Below the pieces are notes generated by a model. The model worked only from the letters and a program-made list of their open reading frames with translations. It made no database searches and was not told where the DNA came from. This document shows positions 32,249 through 40,985 of a DNA stretch of 64,000 nt, piece by piece. Position numbers and translations under genes: made by a program. Position 1 is the stretch's first letter; every line of letters starts with the position of its first letter. The stretch is from Gaiellasilicea sp963806955 (lineage in GTDB: Bacteria > Actinomycetota > Thermoleophilia > Gaiellales > Gaiellaceae), in contig CAWDZG010000002.1 in assembly GCA_963806955.1 (NCBI GenBank), forward strand, positions 868,001 to 932,000. The letters are read 5' to 3'.

Positions 32249-34165
32249 ATGGCCTCGAGCGACACCCTCATCGACACGCTCTTCGACGGGCGCTACCGGA
32301 TCATCCGCAAGCTCGGCGCGGGCGGAATGGCGAACGTCTACCTCGCGCACGACCAGGAGCTCGGCCGCCGCGTCGCGATCAAGATCCTCGACGACAGACA
32401 CGCGAGCGACGAGCAGTTCATCGAGCGCTTCCGGCGCGAGGCGCAGAACGCCGCCGGGCTCTCGCATCCGAACATCGTCTCGGTCTACGACCGCGGCGAG
32501 GCCGAGGGCACGTACTACATCGCGATGGAGTACGTCGAGGGGCGGACGCTGAAGGAGCTGATCGTCGCGCGCGGCCCGTCGCCGCTCGGGATCGCGATCG
32601 ACTACACGCGCCAGATCCTCTCCGCGCTTCGCTTCGCGCACCGCAACGGGATCGTCCACCGCGACATCAAGCCGCACAACGTGATCGTCGACGGCGACGG
32701 CCGCGTCAAGGTGATGGACTTCGGGATCGCGCGCGCCGGCGCCGCCAGCCAGATGACGGAGGCGGGCTCGATCATCGGCACCGCCCAGTACCTCTCGCCC
32801 GAGCAGGCCCGCGGCGCGCCCGTCGACCAGACCTCCGACCTCTACTCGACCGGGATCGTCCTCTACGAGTTGCTGACCGGCACGGTCCCCTTCAACGGCG
32901 AGACGCCGGTCGAGATCGCGATGAAGCACCTGTCCCAGGTGCCCGCACCGCCGTCCTCGCGGCGCGAGGAGATCCCGCGCGACCTCGACTTCGTCGCACT
33001 GCGGGCGCTCGCCAAGGACTCGTCCGACCGCTACCACTCGGCCGAGGAGATGGACTCCGACCTCGAGCGGATCGCGCGCGGGATCGGCGTGTCCGCCGAG
33101 ACCGCCGAGGCGGCGACGACGGTGCTCTCCCGCACGGAGGTGCGCGAGGCGGCGACGACGATCCGCCCCGCCGAGACGACCTACACGCCGGGCCGCTACT
33201 ACGAGTACGACGAGCCGCCGCGCCGCCGTTCGATCTGGCCGTGGCTGCTCGCCCTGCTCCTGATCGCGTTCACGCTCGTCGGCGGCTGGTTCGTCTGGCA
33301 AGAGCTGCAGTCGCAGCTCTCCGAGACCAAGCCGGTCGCCGTGCCGAACGTGGACGGCCTGCCGGAGCAGCTCGCCGTCAGCAACATCCGCAGCGCAGGC
33401 CTGAAGGAGCTCGTCGTCCGGGAGTCGCACGACGAGGTGAAGATCGGGCTCGTCTTCGAGCAGGACCCGCAGCCCGGCGAGCGGATCGAGCGGGGCAACT
33501 TCGTCACGATCCGCGTCTCGACCGGGAAGCCGAAGGTACGCGTGCCCGATGTGGTCGGCCGGAGCCGCGACGACGCCGTCTCGGAGCTCACCGCGGCCGG
33601 GCTGGAGCCGAACGTCGTCGCCGTCAACTCGCTCAAGCCTGTGGACGAGGTGCTCGCGACGGCTCCCAAGGCGGGCACGGAGCTCGTCAAGGGATCGATC
33701 GTGCGCATGAATGTCTCCAAGGGGCCGAAGCCGGTCGCGGTGCCGAACGTCGTCGGCACGGCCTACGAGTCGGCCGAGTCGCAGCTGCAGGGGATCGGCT
33801 TCGCGGTGAAGCGCGAGGACGTCGACGACGCCGCGGAGGCCGGCATCGTCGTCGGCCAGAACCCCGCCGCCGGCTCGCAGCAGGGGAAGGGCTCGGTGAT
33901 CACCCTCCAGGTCTCGAAGGGCCCGCAGACCTCGCAGGTTCCGGACGTGACGAGTCAGACCGAAGCGGACGCGCGCGCACGGCTGCAGGGCGCGGGGTTC
34001 GAGACCCAGACGGTCGAGGAGATCGTCACCGACGAGAGCTTCGACGGGCTCGTGCTCTCGCAGGACCCGGAAGGCGGCACCGAGGCCGAGCAGGGTACGA
34101 CCGTCGTGATCGTGGTCGGCCGCTTCGAGGCGGCGCCGCCCCAGCCGACCACCACGACGCCGTGA
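32249..34165 (+). CDS. pknB: PASTA-domain serine/threonine kinase
   Basis: 638 residues. The kinase domain, about residues 14-275, shows LGAGGMANVYLAHD, VAIKIL, IVHRDIKPHNVIVDGDG, DFGIARAG and IGTAQYLSPEQARG. The activation loop is rich in Ser/Thr. A helix at about 327-350 (WPWLLALLLIAFTLVGGWFVW) leads to four extracellular PASTA repeats (VPNVDGLPEQLA, VPDVVGRSRDDA, VPNVVGTAYESA, VPDVTSQTEADA), which sense muropeptides or lipid II. It ends in a Pro/Thr tail. A TAACCT box eight bases before the ATG suggests an extra internal promoter. It overlaps ddl by GTGA. Confidence 0.97.
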   Translation: MASSDTLIDTLFDGRYRIIRKLGAGGMANVYLAHDQELGRRVAIKILDDRHASDEQFIERFRREAQNAAGLSHPNIVSVYDRGEAEGTYYIAMEYVEGRTLKELIVARGPSPLGIAIDYTRQILSALRFAHRNGIVHRDIKPHNVIVDGDGRVKVMDFGIARAGAASQMTEAGSIIGTAQYLSPEQARGAPVDQTSDLYSTGIVLYELLTGTVPFNGETPVEIAMKHLSQVPAPPSSRREEIPRDLDFVALRALAKDSSDRYHSAEEMDSDLERIARGIGVSAETAEAATTVLSRTEVREAATTIRPAETTYTPGRYYEYDEPPRRRSIWPWLLALLLIAFTLVGGWFVWQELQSQLSETKPVAVPNVDGLPEQLAVSNIRSAGLKELVVRESHDEVKIGLVFEQDPQPGERIERGNFVTIRVSTGKPKVRVPDVVGRSRDDAVSELTAAGLEPNVVAVNSLKPVDEVLATAPKAGTELVKGSIVRMNVSKGPKPVAVPNVVGTAYESAESQLQGIGFAVKREDVDDAAEAGIVVGQNPAAGSQQGKGSVITLQVSKGPQTSQVPDVTSQTEADARARLQGAGFETQTVEEIVTDESFDGLVLSQDPEGGTEAEQGTTVVIVVGRFEAAPPQPTTTTP

Positions 34166-35265
34166 GCTCGAAGCTCCGCGTCGCCGTCCTCGCCGGCGGG
34201 CGCTCGAGCGAGCACGAGATCTCGCTCGCCTCGGCCCGCTCGGTCGTGGAGGCACTCGACCCGGAGCGCTACGAGGTGACGAGGATCGCGATCGGCCGCG
34301 ACGGCCACTGGGCGCTCGAGCCGCCAAGTAACAGACTGTTACAAAGCGGCTCAAAGACCTTGCCGACGCACGCGGACTCGGGGCCCGGCGCCGCGCCCGA
34401 GGAGCCAAGTAACAGTCTGTCACTTGGCTCGGTGACGGAGACCCTGCCGGTGCTCGCCGACTCGAAGCCGGCCGAGGCGCTCGGGCAGGTCGATGTCGTC
34501 CTGCCCGTGCTGCACGGCCCGTTCGGCGAGGACGGCACCGTCCAGGGGTTGCTCGAGCTCGCGGGCGTCCCGTACGTCGGCGCCGGCGTCGCCGCCTCGG
34601 CGCTCTGCATGGACAAGGATCTCTGCAAGGCGGTGCTGCGCGACCGTGGCATCGCCGTCGCGGAGAACGTGACCCTGCGGCTCGGCGACGAGATCCGGAA
34701 CCCCTTCGGCTTCCCGGTCTTCGTCAAGCCGGCGCGGCTCGGCAGCTCGGTCGGGATCTCGAAGGCGCACGACGAGGCGGAGCTCGAGGCCGCGGTCGCG
34801 CTCGCGCGGCGCCACGACGAGAAGGTGCTCGTCGAGGCGCTGCTGGAGGGCACCGAAGTCGAGTGCGGCGTGCTCGGCAACGTCGACTCGCCGCCGCTCG
34901 CCTCCGTCGTCGGCGAGATCGTCCCGCACGCCGAGTGGTACGACTACGCCGCGAAGTACGACACCGACGGCTCGGACATCGTCGTCCCGGCCCGGATCCC
35001 GGACCACATCGCCCAGCGCGTGCAGGCCCTCGCGGTCGACGCCTTCGTCGCAACCGAGTGCGAGGGCATGGCCCGCGTCGACTTCTTCGTCACGCCGGAC
35101 GGGGAGCCCGTCGTGAACGAGCTGAACACGATCCCCGGCTTCACGGCGACGAGCGTCTACGCGCGCCTGTTCGAGGCGAGCGGGATCCCGTACGCGGAGC
35201 TGCTCGACCGGCTGATCCGCCTCGCGCTCGAGCGGCACGAGCGCCGCTCGACCCTGCAGTACTAG
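34162..35265 (+). CDS. ddl: D-alanine--D-alanine ligase carrying two palindromic inserts
   Basis: Makes the D-Ala-D-Ala dipeptide for peptidoglycan. 367 residues from GTG at 34162, overlapping pknB. The N-terminal domain has AVLAGGRSSEHEISLASARS and VLPVLHGPFGEDGTVQGLLE. The ATP-grasp part has VFVKPARLGSSVGISKA, EVECGVLG and ARVDFFVTPDGEPVVNELNTIPG. Between them, residues 55-108 contain two 27-residue-spaced copies of a PSN-x-L segment encoded by GTAACAG palindromes, in a surface-variable region. The frame is kept. The last base pair of the stop shares CTAG with the convergent kinase gene. Coupling to pknB and pbpA fits a wall-synthesis operon. Confidence 0.95.
   Translation: MSSKLRVAVLAGGRSSEHEISLASARSVVEALDPERYEVTRIAIGRDGHWALEPPSNRLLQSGSKTLPTHADSGPGAAPEEPSNSLSLGSVTETLPVLADSKPAEALGQVDVVLPVLHGPFGEDGTVQGLLELAGVPYVGAGVAASALCMDKDLCKAVLRDRGIAVAENVTLRLGDEIRNPFGFPVFVKPARLGSSVGISKAHDEAELEAAVALARRHDEKVLVEALLEGTEVECGVLGNVDSPPLASVVGEIVPHAEWYDYAAKYDTDGSDIVVPARIPDHIAQRVQALAVDAFVATECEGMARVDFFVTPDGEPVVNELNTIPGFTATSVYARLFEASGIPYAELLDRLIRLALERHERRSTLQY
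34324..34431. repeat. GTAACAG palindrome pair inside ddl
   Basis: GTAACAGACTGTTAC at 34328-34342 and a 29-bp palindrome with one mismatch at 34403-34431 (core GTAACAGTCTGTCAC) begin 81 bp, exactly 27 codons, apart. The spacer begins CAAAGCGGCTC and ends GAGCCAA, like the intergenic pair at 10432-10529. The insertion keeps the ddl frame and encodes residues 55-90, comparable to the palindromic elements known inside Rickettsia genes. Confidence 0.8.
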
Positions 35266-36687
35266 GAGGCCTCGACCTCGTTCACGTGGGCGACCCGGAC
35301 GAGCGCCGTGATCCAGACGCGTAGAACGGGCGCTGGCTTCCCGTCCGCTCCCAGACCGTGCTCGCCTCACGGTCTTGCTCGTGCCGACGACTCGGTCGAA
35401 GGGGCCTTCGGCGGAGTCGCCGGCGCGGATCTCGGCCGTGAAGCCGGGCGTGTCGGTCGTGACGGCGATCTGATCGGGGCCGCCGTGCGGCGTCGAGGAC
35501 GAGCCCGACGCCGGGCTTCGAAGGAGCTGAGCGGAGCGGTAGCTCTCGGTCGTCCAGTACGTGGACGGGTCGCCGTCGGTCGCGTCCGTGACCCGCTCGC
35601 TGTGCTCCTCGTCGTCGCCACCTGGGGGTCGAACGACCGCGACGCCCGCGAGCTGCACGCCGTTGCCTCCGGCTGCGCCCGCGTTGCCGTCGTCGCCGGC
35701 ATTCTTTGCGAGCACGATTCCGACGACGACCGCAGCGAGCACGAGCAGTGCGAAGAGCAGCGGCACGACCGGGATGCGGCGACGGGCGCGGGGGGCCCGA
35801 GGCGCGCGCGCCGGCTGCGGCGCCGCCTGCGGCTTGACGATCATCGTCGCCTCGCCGCCGTCCTTCGCCTCGAGGTCTGCAAGGCATGCCTGCAGCTCGC
35901 CGCAGACCTCGTCCATCGAGGCAGGCCGGTCGGCCGGCAGCTTCGCGAGGCAGCGCCCGACGAGCGACGCGAGGCGGAGCGGCGTGTCGGGCCGCGCTGC
36001 CGAGACGTCCGGCACCGGGTCGTTCACGTGCTTCATCGCGACCGCGAGGAAGCTGTCGCCCGAGTAGGGCACCTCACCCGCGAGCAGCTCGTAGAGGACG
36101 ACGCCGAATGAGTACACGTCGGTCTGCGCGTCGACCTGCTCGCCGCGGGCCTGCTCCGGAGCGATGTAGTGGCTCGTCCCGAGCACGGTTCCCGTCTCGG
36201 TGTGCCCGACCGCGTCGAGCGAGCGGACGATGCCGAAGTCGGTCACCTTGGCAAGGCCCTCGCCGTTCAGGAGCACGTTCTGCGGCTTCACGTCTCGGTG
36301 GACGAGGCCCTGCGAGTGCGCGAAGGCGAGCGCACGCCCGACCTCGAGCCCGAGCTCGAGCACGCGCCGGATCGGCAGCGGCCCGCCGCGCTCGACGAGC
36401 TGCTTCAGGTCGTCGCCCTCGATCAGCTCGAAGACGATGAACTGCTTCCCGTCCTCCTCCCCGCGGTCGATCACGGTGACGATGTTCGGGTGCGAGAGCT
36501 GCGCGACCGCGCGGGCCTCGCGCCGGAAGCGCTCGACGTACTCCTCGTCGCCGCCGTAGTGGGCGTGCAGGATCTTCAGGGCGACATGGCGCTCGAGCAA
36601 CGTGTCGAACGCGCGGTAGACGCTCGACATCCCGCCGGTGCCGACGGTTTCCTTCAGCTCGTACCGGTTCGAGATCAACTGGGTCAC
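35262..36687 (-). CDS. Serine/threonine kinase with a discoidin-like extracellular domain, frame-disturbed near its end
   Basis: The kinase domain (VGTGGMSSVYRAFD, VALKIL, GLVHRDVKPQNVLLNG, DFGIVRSL, GTSHYIAPEQARG) is followed by a basic linker and one helix (VVPLLFALLVLAAVVVGIVL). An extracellular domain follows with ATDGDPSTYWTTESYRSA, a galactose-binding-fold signature. After this the frame wanders: KPGVGLVLDAA is in another frame (one base short near 35516-35530, one extra near 35476-35479), and one extra base near 35365-35368 precedes VWITALVRVAHVNEVEAS. I prefer GTG at 36687, seven bases after TACTCT; an in-frame GTG at 36693 is possible. Corrected length is about 474 residues. Confidence 0.87.
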
Positions 36688-36738
36688 GCGCACGAGAGTA
36701 GCCGTTCCCCCTCGCGAAAAACGCCGAACGCGGTCGGG

Positions 36739-38061
36739 TTACCCCAGCGTGTGCCCGAGCGCGTCTTCCCAGGCGTCGAGCGCCTCGTCCAGCTCCGCGT
36801 CCGTGATCACGAGCGGCGTGAGGACGCGAATCGCGTTGCCGTAGACACCCGCCCGCAGCAGCAGCAGGCCGCGCTCCATCGCAGCGTCCACGACCGCCTG
36901 CGCGAGGTCGCCGGCGGGCTGCTTGGTCGCCCGGTCGGCGACGAGCTCGATCGCGAGCATCGCGCCGAGGCCGCGCACGTCGCCGATCGCCGGAAAGCGC
37001 TCCTGCCAGGCGAGCATCCGGGCGCGCATCGTCTCGCCGATCGCCGTCGCCCGCTCGATCAGGTTCTCGTCGTCGATCACGTCGAGGACCGCGAGCGCTG
37101 CCGCCTGGGCGACCGGGTTGCCGACGTAGGTGCCGCCGACGGCGCCGTCGTGCGCCGCGTCGAGGATCTCGGCCTTCCCGAGCACGCCGGAGAGCGGCAG
37201 CCCGGCCGCGATCGACTTCGCGACGGTGATCAGGTCGGGCTCGACGCCGTAGTGCTCGATCGCGAACAGCTTGCCCGTGCGCGCGAAGCCGGTCTGCACC
37301 TCGTCGACGATCAGGCAGATGCCGTGCTCGTCGCAGATCTCCCGCAGCCCGGTCATGAAGGCCTGCGGCGCGGGCAGGAAGCCGCCCTCGCCCTGGACGG
37401 GCTCGACGATGATCGCCGCCACCTGCTCGGCGGCGACGTGCGTCCTGAACATGTTGCGCAGCTCGGCGAGCGCGGTCTCGGCGTCGGGCCCGCGGTAGTC
37501 GGTCGGGAAGGGCGCGCGGTAGACCTCGGGCGCCAGCGGGCCCATGCCGACCTTGTAGGGGTGCGGCCGCGAGGTCAGCGTCATCGAGAGCAGGGTGCGC
37601 CCGTGGAAGGCGCCCTCGAAAGCGATCACGGCAGGGCGCTTCGTGGCGAGACGAGCGAACTTGACGGCGTTCTCGACCGCCTCCGTGCCCGCGTTGAAGA
37701 AGGCTGCCTTCGCGGGACCACTGAACGGCGCGCGCTCGAGCAGCCGCTCCGCGAGCTCGACATAGGGCTCGTACGGGACGACCGTGAAGTCCGTGTGCGC
37801 GAAGCGGGCGAGCTGCTCCGTCGCCGCCTCGACGACGCGCGGGTGCGCATGGCCCGTGTTGAGGCAGCCGACGCCGCCCGTGAAGTCGATGAAGACGTTG
37901 CCGTCGACGTCCGTGAGCGTGGCGCCGCGGCCCTCGCGCGCGACGATCGGGAACGTCAGCGCCTTCGCGTTCGCGATCACCCGCTGCTTGCGCTCGATGA
38001 TCTCCGTCGAGCGCGGGCCGGGGATCGCGGTGCGGATGTCGATCGTCTTCGTGGTCGCCAT
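36739..38061 (-). CDS. gabT: 4-aminobutyrate aminotransferase (class III PLP enzyme)
   Basis: A 440-residue PLP-dependent transaminase, probably converting GABA and 2-oxoglutarate to succinate semialdehyde and glutamate. Landmarks: GATLTDVDGNVFIDFTGGVG, FFNAGTEAVENAVKFAR, FEGAFHGRTLLSMTLT, AIIVEPVQGEGGF, CLIVDEVQTGFARTG, and the PLP lysine in DLITVAKSIAAGLPL. The VGGTYVGNPVAQAAALAVL block follows. Substrate choice within class III (GABA, ornithine, other omega-amino acids) is by overall similarity and not certain. It is divergent from pdxH, whose product makes its cofactor. Confidence 0.92.
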   Translation of the reverse strand: MATTKTIDIRTAIPGPRSTEIIERKQRVIANAKALTFPIVAREGRGATLTDVDGNVFIDFTGGVGCLNTGHAHPRVVEAATEQLARFAHTDFTVVPYEPYVELAERLLERAPFSGPAKAAFFNAGTEAVENAVKFARLATKRPAVIAFEGAFHGRTLLSMTLTSRPHPYKVGMGPLAPEVYRAPFPTDYRGPDAETALAELRNMFRTHVAAEQVAAIIVEPVQGEGGFLPAPQAFMTGLREICDEHGICLIVDEVQTGFARTGKLFAIEHYGVEPDLITVAKSIAAGLPLSGVLGKAEILDAAHDGAVGGTYVGNPVAQAAALAVLDVIDDENLIERATAIGETMRARMLAWQERFPAIGDVRGLGAMLAIELVADRATKQPAGDLAQAVVDAAMERGLLLLRAGVYGNAIRVLTPLVITDAELDEALDAWEDALGHTLG

Positions 38062-38090
38062 GGCGGGCGCAAGCGTAGCTCAGGCGCCAG

Positions 38091-38096
38091 TAGGCT
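38091..38096 (+). promoter_or_regulatory. -10 box of pdxH
   Basis: TAGGCT ends seven bases before the ATG at 38104, so the transcript is probably leaderless. A TACGCT box on the other strand (38077-38072) precedes gabT by ten bases. Confidence 0.5.
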
Positions 38097-38103
38097 CGGC
38101 GCG

Positions 38104-38697
38104 ATGGACGAGCGCGACCTCGACCCCGACCCGCTGCGGCAGTTCGAGCGCTGGTTCGACGACGCGCGTGCGTCCGGTCTCGGAGCCCCTGAGGCGACCG
38201 CGCTCGCCACTGCGAGCGCCGAGGGGCAGCCCTCGGTGCGGATGGTGCTGCTGAAGCGCGCCGACGAGCAGGGCTTCGTCTTCCACACGAACTACGAGAG
38301 CCGCAAGGGCACGGAGCTCGCCGCGAACCCCCACGCGGCGCTCCTCTTCTGGTGGCAGCCGCTGGGCCGCCAGATCCGGATCGAGGGCACCGTCGAGCGT
38401 GTCGCCGAGGCGGAGTCGGAGGAGTACTTCGAGAGCCGGCCGCACGGCAGCCGCCTGGCGGCGTGGGCCTCGCCGCAGAGCCGCCCCCTCGCCGACCGCG
38501 CGGAGCTCGAACGGCTTTACGCAGAGGCGGCCGGCCGCTTCCCAGGCGAGGACGTGCCGCTGCCGCCGCAGTGGGGCGGCTTCCGGCTGGCCCCCGCCGC
38601 CTACGAGTTCTGGCAGCACGGGGACGATCGCCTGCACGACCGCATCCGCTTCGAGCGGACCGCCGAGGGCTGGGCGCGCACGCGCCTCGCGCCCTAG
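38104..38697 (+). CDS. pdxH: Pyridoxamine 5'-phosphate oxidase
   Basis: FMN enzyme that oxidises pyridoxine or pyridoxamine 5'-phosphate to pyridoxal 5'-phosphate. 197 residues: DPLRQFERWFDDARASGL, PSVRMVLLKRADEQGFVFHTNYESRKG, ALLFWWQPLGRQIRIEGTVERV, then the C-terminal dimer region PPQWGGFRLAPAAYEFWQH with the signature ending RIRFER. Length and motifs are typical. It is divergent from a PLP-dependent aminotransferase. Confidence 0.96.
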   Translation: MDERDLDPDPLRQFERWFDDARASGLGAPEATALATASAEGQPSVRMVLLKRADEQGFVFHTNYESRKGTELAANPHAALLFWWQPLGRQIRIEGTVERVAEAESEEYFESRPHGSRLAAWASPQSRPLADRAELERLYAEAAGRFPGEDVPLPPQWGGFRLAPAAYEFWQHGDDRLHDRIRFERTAEGWARTRLAP

Positions 38698-38709
38698 CTC
38701 CCGCCCCTG

Positions 38710-39138
38710 CTACCCCTTGAAGAGCGAGCGAGCCGTGTCGTGGGCAGCCGCGTCGTGCGTCTGCCAGGCACGCTCGACGAGGCTGCCGAGGATGTCGCGG
38801 ATGCCGATCATCCCGAGCAGGTGCTCGCCCTGGACGACCGGCAGGTGGCGGATCTTCCGCTCGCCCATCAGCCGTGCAGCGTCGAGCACGGCGACGTCGG
38901 CGGAGACGGTCACGGGCGTCCGGGTCATCACGTCGCCGATCTTGACGGTGTCGAGATCCGTTCCCTCGCCGGCCAGAGCGAGCACGTCACGCTCGGTGAA
39001 GATGCCGACGAGGCGTCCGGACTCGCACACCGCGACCGAGCCGACGCCCTCCTCGAGCATGCGCAGGACCGCGATCCGGGCGTGGTCGTCGGGCGACACC
39101 ATCACGACCCGGGTCTTCATCACGTCGCCGATCGCCAT
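38710..39138 (-). CDS. Two-CBS-domain protein
   Basis: A 142-residue protein consisting of one CBS pair: IGDVMKTRVVMVSPDDHARIAVLRM, VAVCESGRLVGIFTERDVL, then IGDVMTRTPVTVSADVAVLDAARLM and LPVVQGEHLLGMIGIRDIL. Such stand-alone pairs usually bind adenine nucleotides and regulate partners; the partner is not indicated. A TACGAT box ends six bases before the ATG. Confidence 0.93.
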   Translation of the reverse strand: MAIGDVMKTRVVMVSPDDHARIAVLRMLEEGVGSVAVCESGRLVGIFTERDVLALAGEGTDLDTVKIGDVMTRTPVTVSADVAVLDAARLMGERKIRHLPVVQGEHLLGMIGIRDILGSLVERAWQTHDAAAHDTARSLFKG

Positions 39139-39144
39139 GCGGCG

Positions 39145-39150
39145 ATCGTA
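39145..39150 (-). promoter_or_regulatory. -10 box of the CBS-domain gene
   Basis: TACGAT on the minus strand, then six bases (CGCCGC) and the ATG at 39138, the leaderless spacing seen at many genes here. Confidence 0.5.
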
Positions 39151-39157
39151 ACAAGGC

Positions 39158-40351
39158 TCAGGCCGGGGCGAGCGCGCCCGGCGTGTAGACACCGAGCGGA
39201 TTCCAGAGCAGGTAGCCGCGGGCGCCCATCAGCCGGGCGGCCTCGATCTGGGCCTGCACATCGGCCAACCCGTACGTGCGGCCGTACGAGAAGTCCTGCA
39301 GCCAGGGGATGAGGACGGCGTCCGTGCCCTTCAACTCGCGGCGGAAGTCGGCCAGCGACCACTCGACCGTCGCGCCAGGCGCAGCGTTCGGGTCTTCGAG
39401 CCCGTACTCGCCGGGGCCGTAGTGGGACGGATAGACCATCGGGTAGAGCGCGTCGACGTACTTGCCGAGCCGCCGCGGCAGCTGGCCGATCCCGAGATCG
39501 CGCGTGGCCGAGAGACCGAAGACGTCCGCCGAGACGCGCACGCCGAGCGGCTTCAGCCGCGTCGTCGCGTAGTGGAGGAACTGCGCGATCACCCAGCCGG
39601 GCGCCGTCTTCGTCTTGTTGGGGTACACGATCGAGTCGACGTCGCCGTCGGTCGGGAAGCGCACGTAGTCGAACTGGATCTCGTCGAAGCCCGCCCGGGC
39701 GGCGACCTCCGCGATCGAGACGTTGTAGTCCCAGACCCGCTTGTCGTAGGGGTTCGTCCAGCCGAGACCGGCGTGGTTGCGCCAGACGGAGCCGTCCGGG
39801 TTCTTGATCGCGTGCTCGGGGCTGCCCTCGGAGAGACGCGGATCCTCGAACGTGACGACGCGGCCGATCAGGTAGATACCGCGCGAGTGGATCAGCTTGG
39901 CGGCCTGGCGCGGGCTGTAGTACGGCCGCGCGGCGCCGACCTTGGTCGCGAGCGGGACCGCCGAGGGGATGAAGCCGATCTCGCCGTTCTCGTCCTTGAC
40001 GTCGAGCTGGATCGTGTTCAGGCCCTCGTCCACGAGCTCGACATACTCGGCGAGCTTGCCGTCGAGCGACGCGAGCGCCATCGTCACGTGAATGCCGCGC
40101 ACCTCGTCGGGCAGGGCGCGAGGCTGCTTCACGGGCTGCGCCGGGAGCTTCTTCGCCGCGGCCGCTGCGGGCTCGTTCCCGCCGGCCGCGACCGTCTGAT
40201 CGCCGATCACGACCTTCGCGCCCGCCCCGAGCGCCGCGATCGTTCCGAGCACGAGACCGAGCGCCACGGCGCGACGGCGCTTGCGGCGTCGGCGCGCTTC
40301 ATCACGCCGCGCCCGGAAGCGCTCGTTCGGCTCCATTTGCTCGAACAGCAT
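39158..40351 (-). CDS. Membrane-anchored putative glycoside hydrolase (DUF4015)
   Basis: About 397 residues. A basic N-terminus (RFRARRDEARRRRKRRR) precedes one membrane helix (AVALGLVLGTIAALGAGAKVVIG) and a Pro/Ala linker. The TIM-barrel-like DUF4015 domain shows VRGIHVTMALASLDGKLAEYVEL, GLNTIQLDVKDENGEIGF, GIYLIGRVVTFEDP, FDEIQFDYVRFPTDGDV and VSADVFGLSATRD, with acidic residues placed as in retaining hydrolases. It probably acts on an extracellular polysaccharide; the substrate is unknown. An in-frame GTG at 40357 is an alternative start. It is divergent from dcd. Confidence 0.88.
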   Translation of the reverse strand: MLFEQMEPNERFRARRDEARRRRKRRRAVALGLVLGTIAALGAGAKVVIGDQTVAAGGNEPAAAAAKKLPAQPVKQPRALPDEVRGIHVTMALASLDGKLAEYVELVDEGLNTIQLDVKDENGEIGFIPSAVPLATKVGAARPYYSPRQAAKLIHSRGIYLIGRVVTFEDPRLSEGSPEHAIKNPDGSVWRNHAGLGWTNPYDKRVWDYNVSIAEVAARAGFDEIQFDYVRFPTDGDVDSIVYPNKTKTAPGWVIAQFLHYATTRLKPLGVRVSADVFGLSATRDLGIGQLPRRLGKYVDALYPMVYPSHYGPGEYGLEDPNAAPGATVEWSLADFRRELKGTDAVLIPWLQDFSYGRTYGLADVQAQIEAARLMGARGYLLWNPLGVYTPGALAPA

Positions 40352-40406
40352 CGACACGGGGCGGGAACAGTATGTCCAGACCCGGCGATCCGCAACCTCA
40401 GCCCCG

Positions 40407-40412
40407 TAGAAT
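40407..40412 (+). promoter_or_regulatory. -10 box of dcd
   Basis: TAGAAT, then CGCCTG and the GTG start at 40419: leaderless six-base spacing. Confidence 0.6.
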
Positions 40413-40418
40413 CGCCTG

Positions 40419-40985
40419 GTGGTCCTGTCCGATGTCACGATCCGGCGCCTGCTCGGCGAGCAGCACATCGGGATCGATCCGTACGACGAGGCCCTGATCC
40501 AGCCGTCGAGCGTGGACGTCCGCGTCGACCGCTACTTCCGGGTCTTTCGCAACTCCCGCTATCCGTACATCGACGTGAAACAGGAGCAGGAGGAGCTGAC
40601 GGAGCTCGTCGAGATCGACGACGACACGCCGTTCATCCTCCACCCGGGCGAGTTCGTGCTCGGCTCGACGCTCGAGCGGGTCCGGCTGCCGGACGACCTC
40701 GTCGCGCGGCTGGAGGGCAAGAGCTCGCTGGGCCGTCTCGGGCTCCTGATCCACTCGACTGCTGGTTTCATCGACCCCGGCTGGGACGGCCACGTCACGC
40801 TCGAGCTCTCGAACGTGGCGAATCTCCCGATCACGATCTACCACGGGATGAAGATCGGCCAGATCTCCTTCATGCAGCTGTCGGAGCCGGCCGAGCACCC
40901 GTACGGCTCCGGGGGCCTCGGCTCCAAGTACCAGGGCCAGCAGGGGCCGACGCCCAGCCGCTACTGGAAGAACTTCGAGTCGTGA
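40419..40985 (+). CDS. dcd: dCTP deaminase
   Basis: 188 residues; deaminates dCTP to dUTP, or to dUMP in the bifunctional actinobacterial form, supplying thymidylate synthesis. Motifs: VLSDVTIRRLLGE, EALIQPSSVDVRVDRYF, FVLGSTLERVRLPDDLVARLEGKSSLGRLGLLIHSTAGF with the catalytic glutamate, GWDGHVTLELSN and GMKIGQISFMQL. The trimeric dUTPase-like fold is clear. I cannot separate mono- from bifunctional by eye. It overlaps the following epimerase gene by GTGA. Confidence 0.95.
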   Translation: MVLSDVTIRRLLGEQHIGIDPYDEALIQPSSVDVRVDRYFRVFRNSRYPYIDVKQEQEELTELVEIDDDTPFILHPGEFVLGSTLERVRLPDDLVARLEGKSSLGRLGLLIHSTAGFIDPGWDGHVTLELSNVANLPITIYHGMKIGQISFMQLSEPAEHPYGSGGLGSKYQGQQGPTPSRYWKNFES

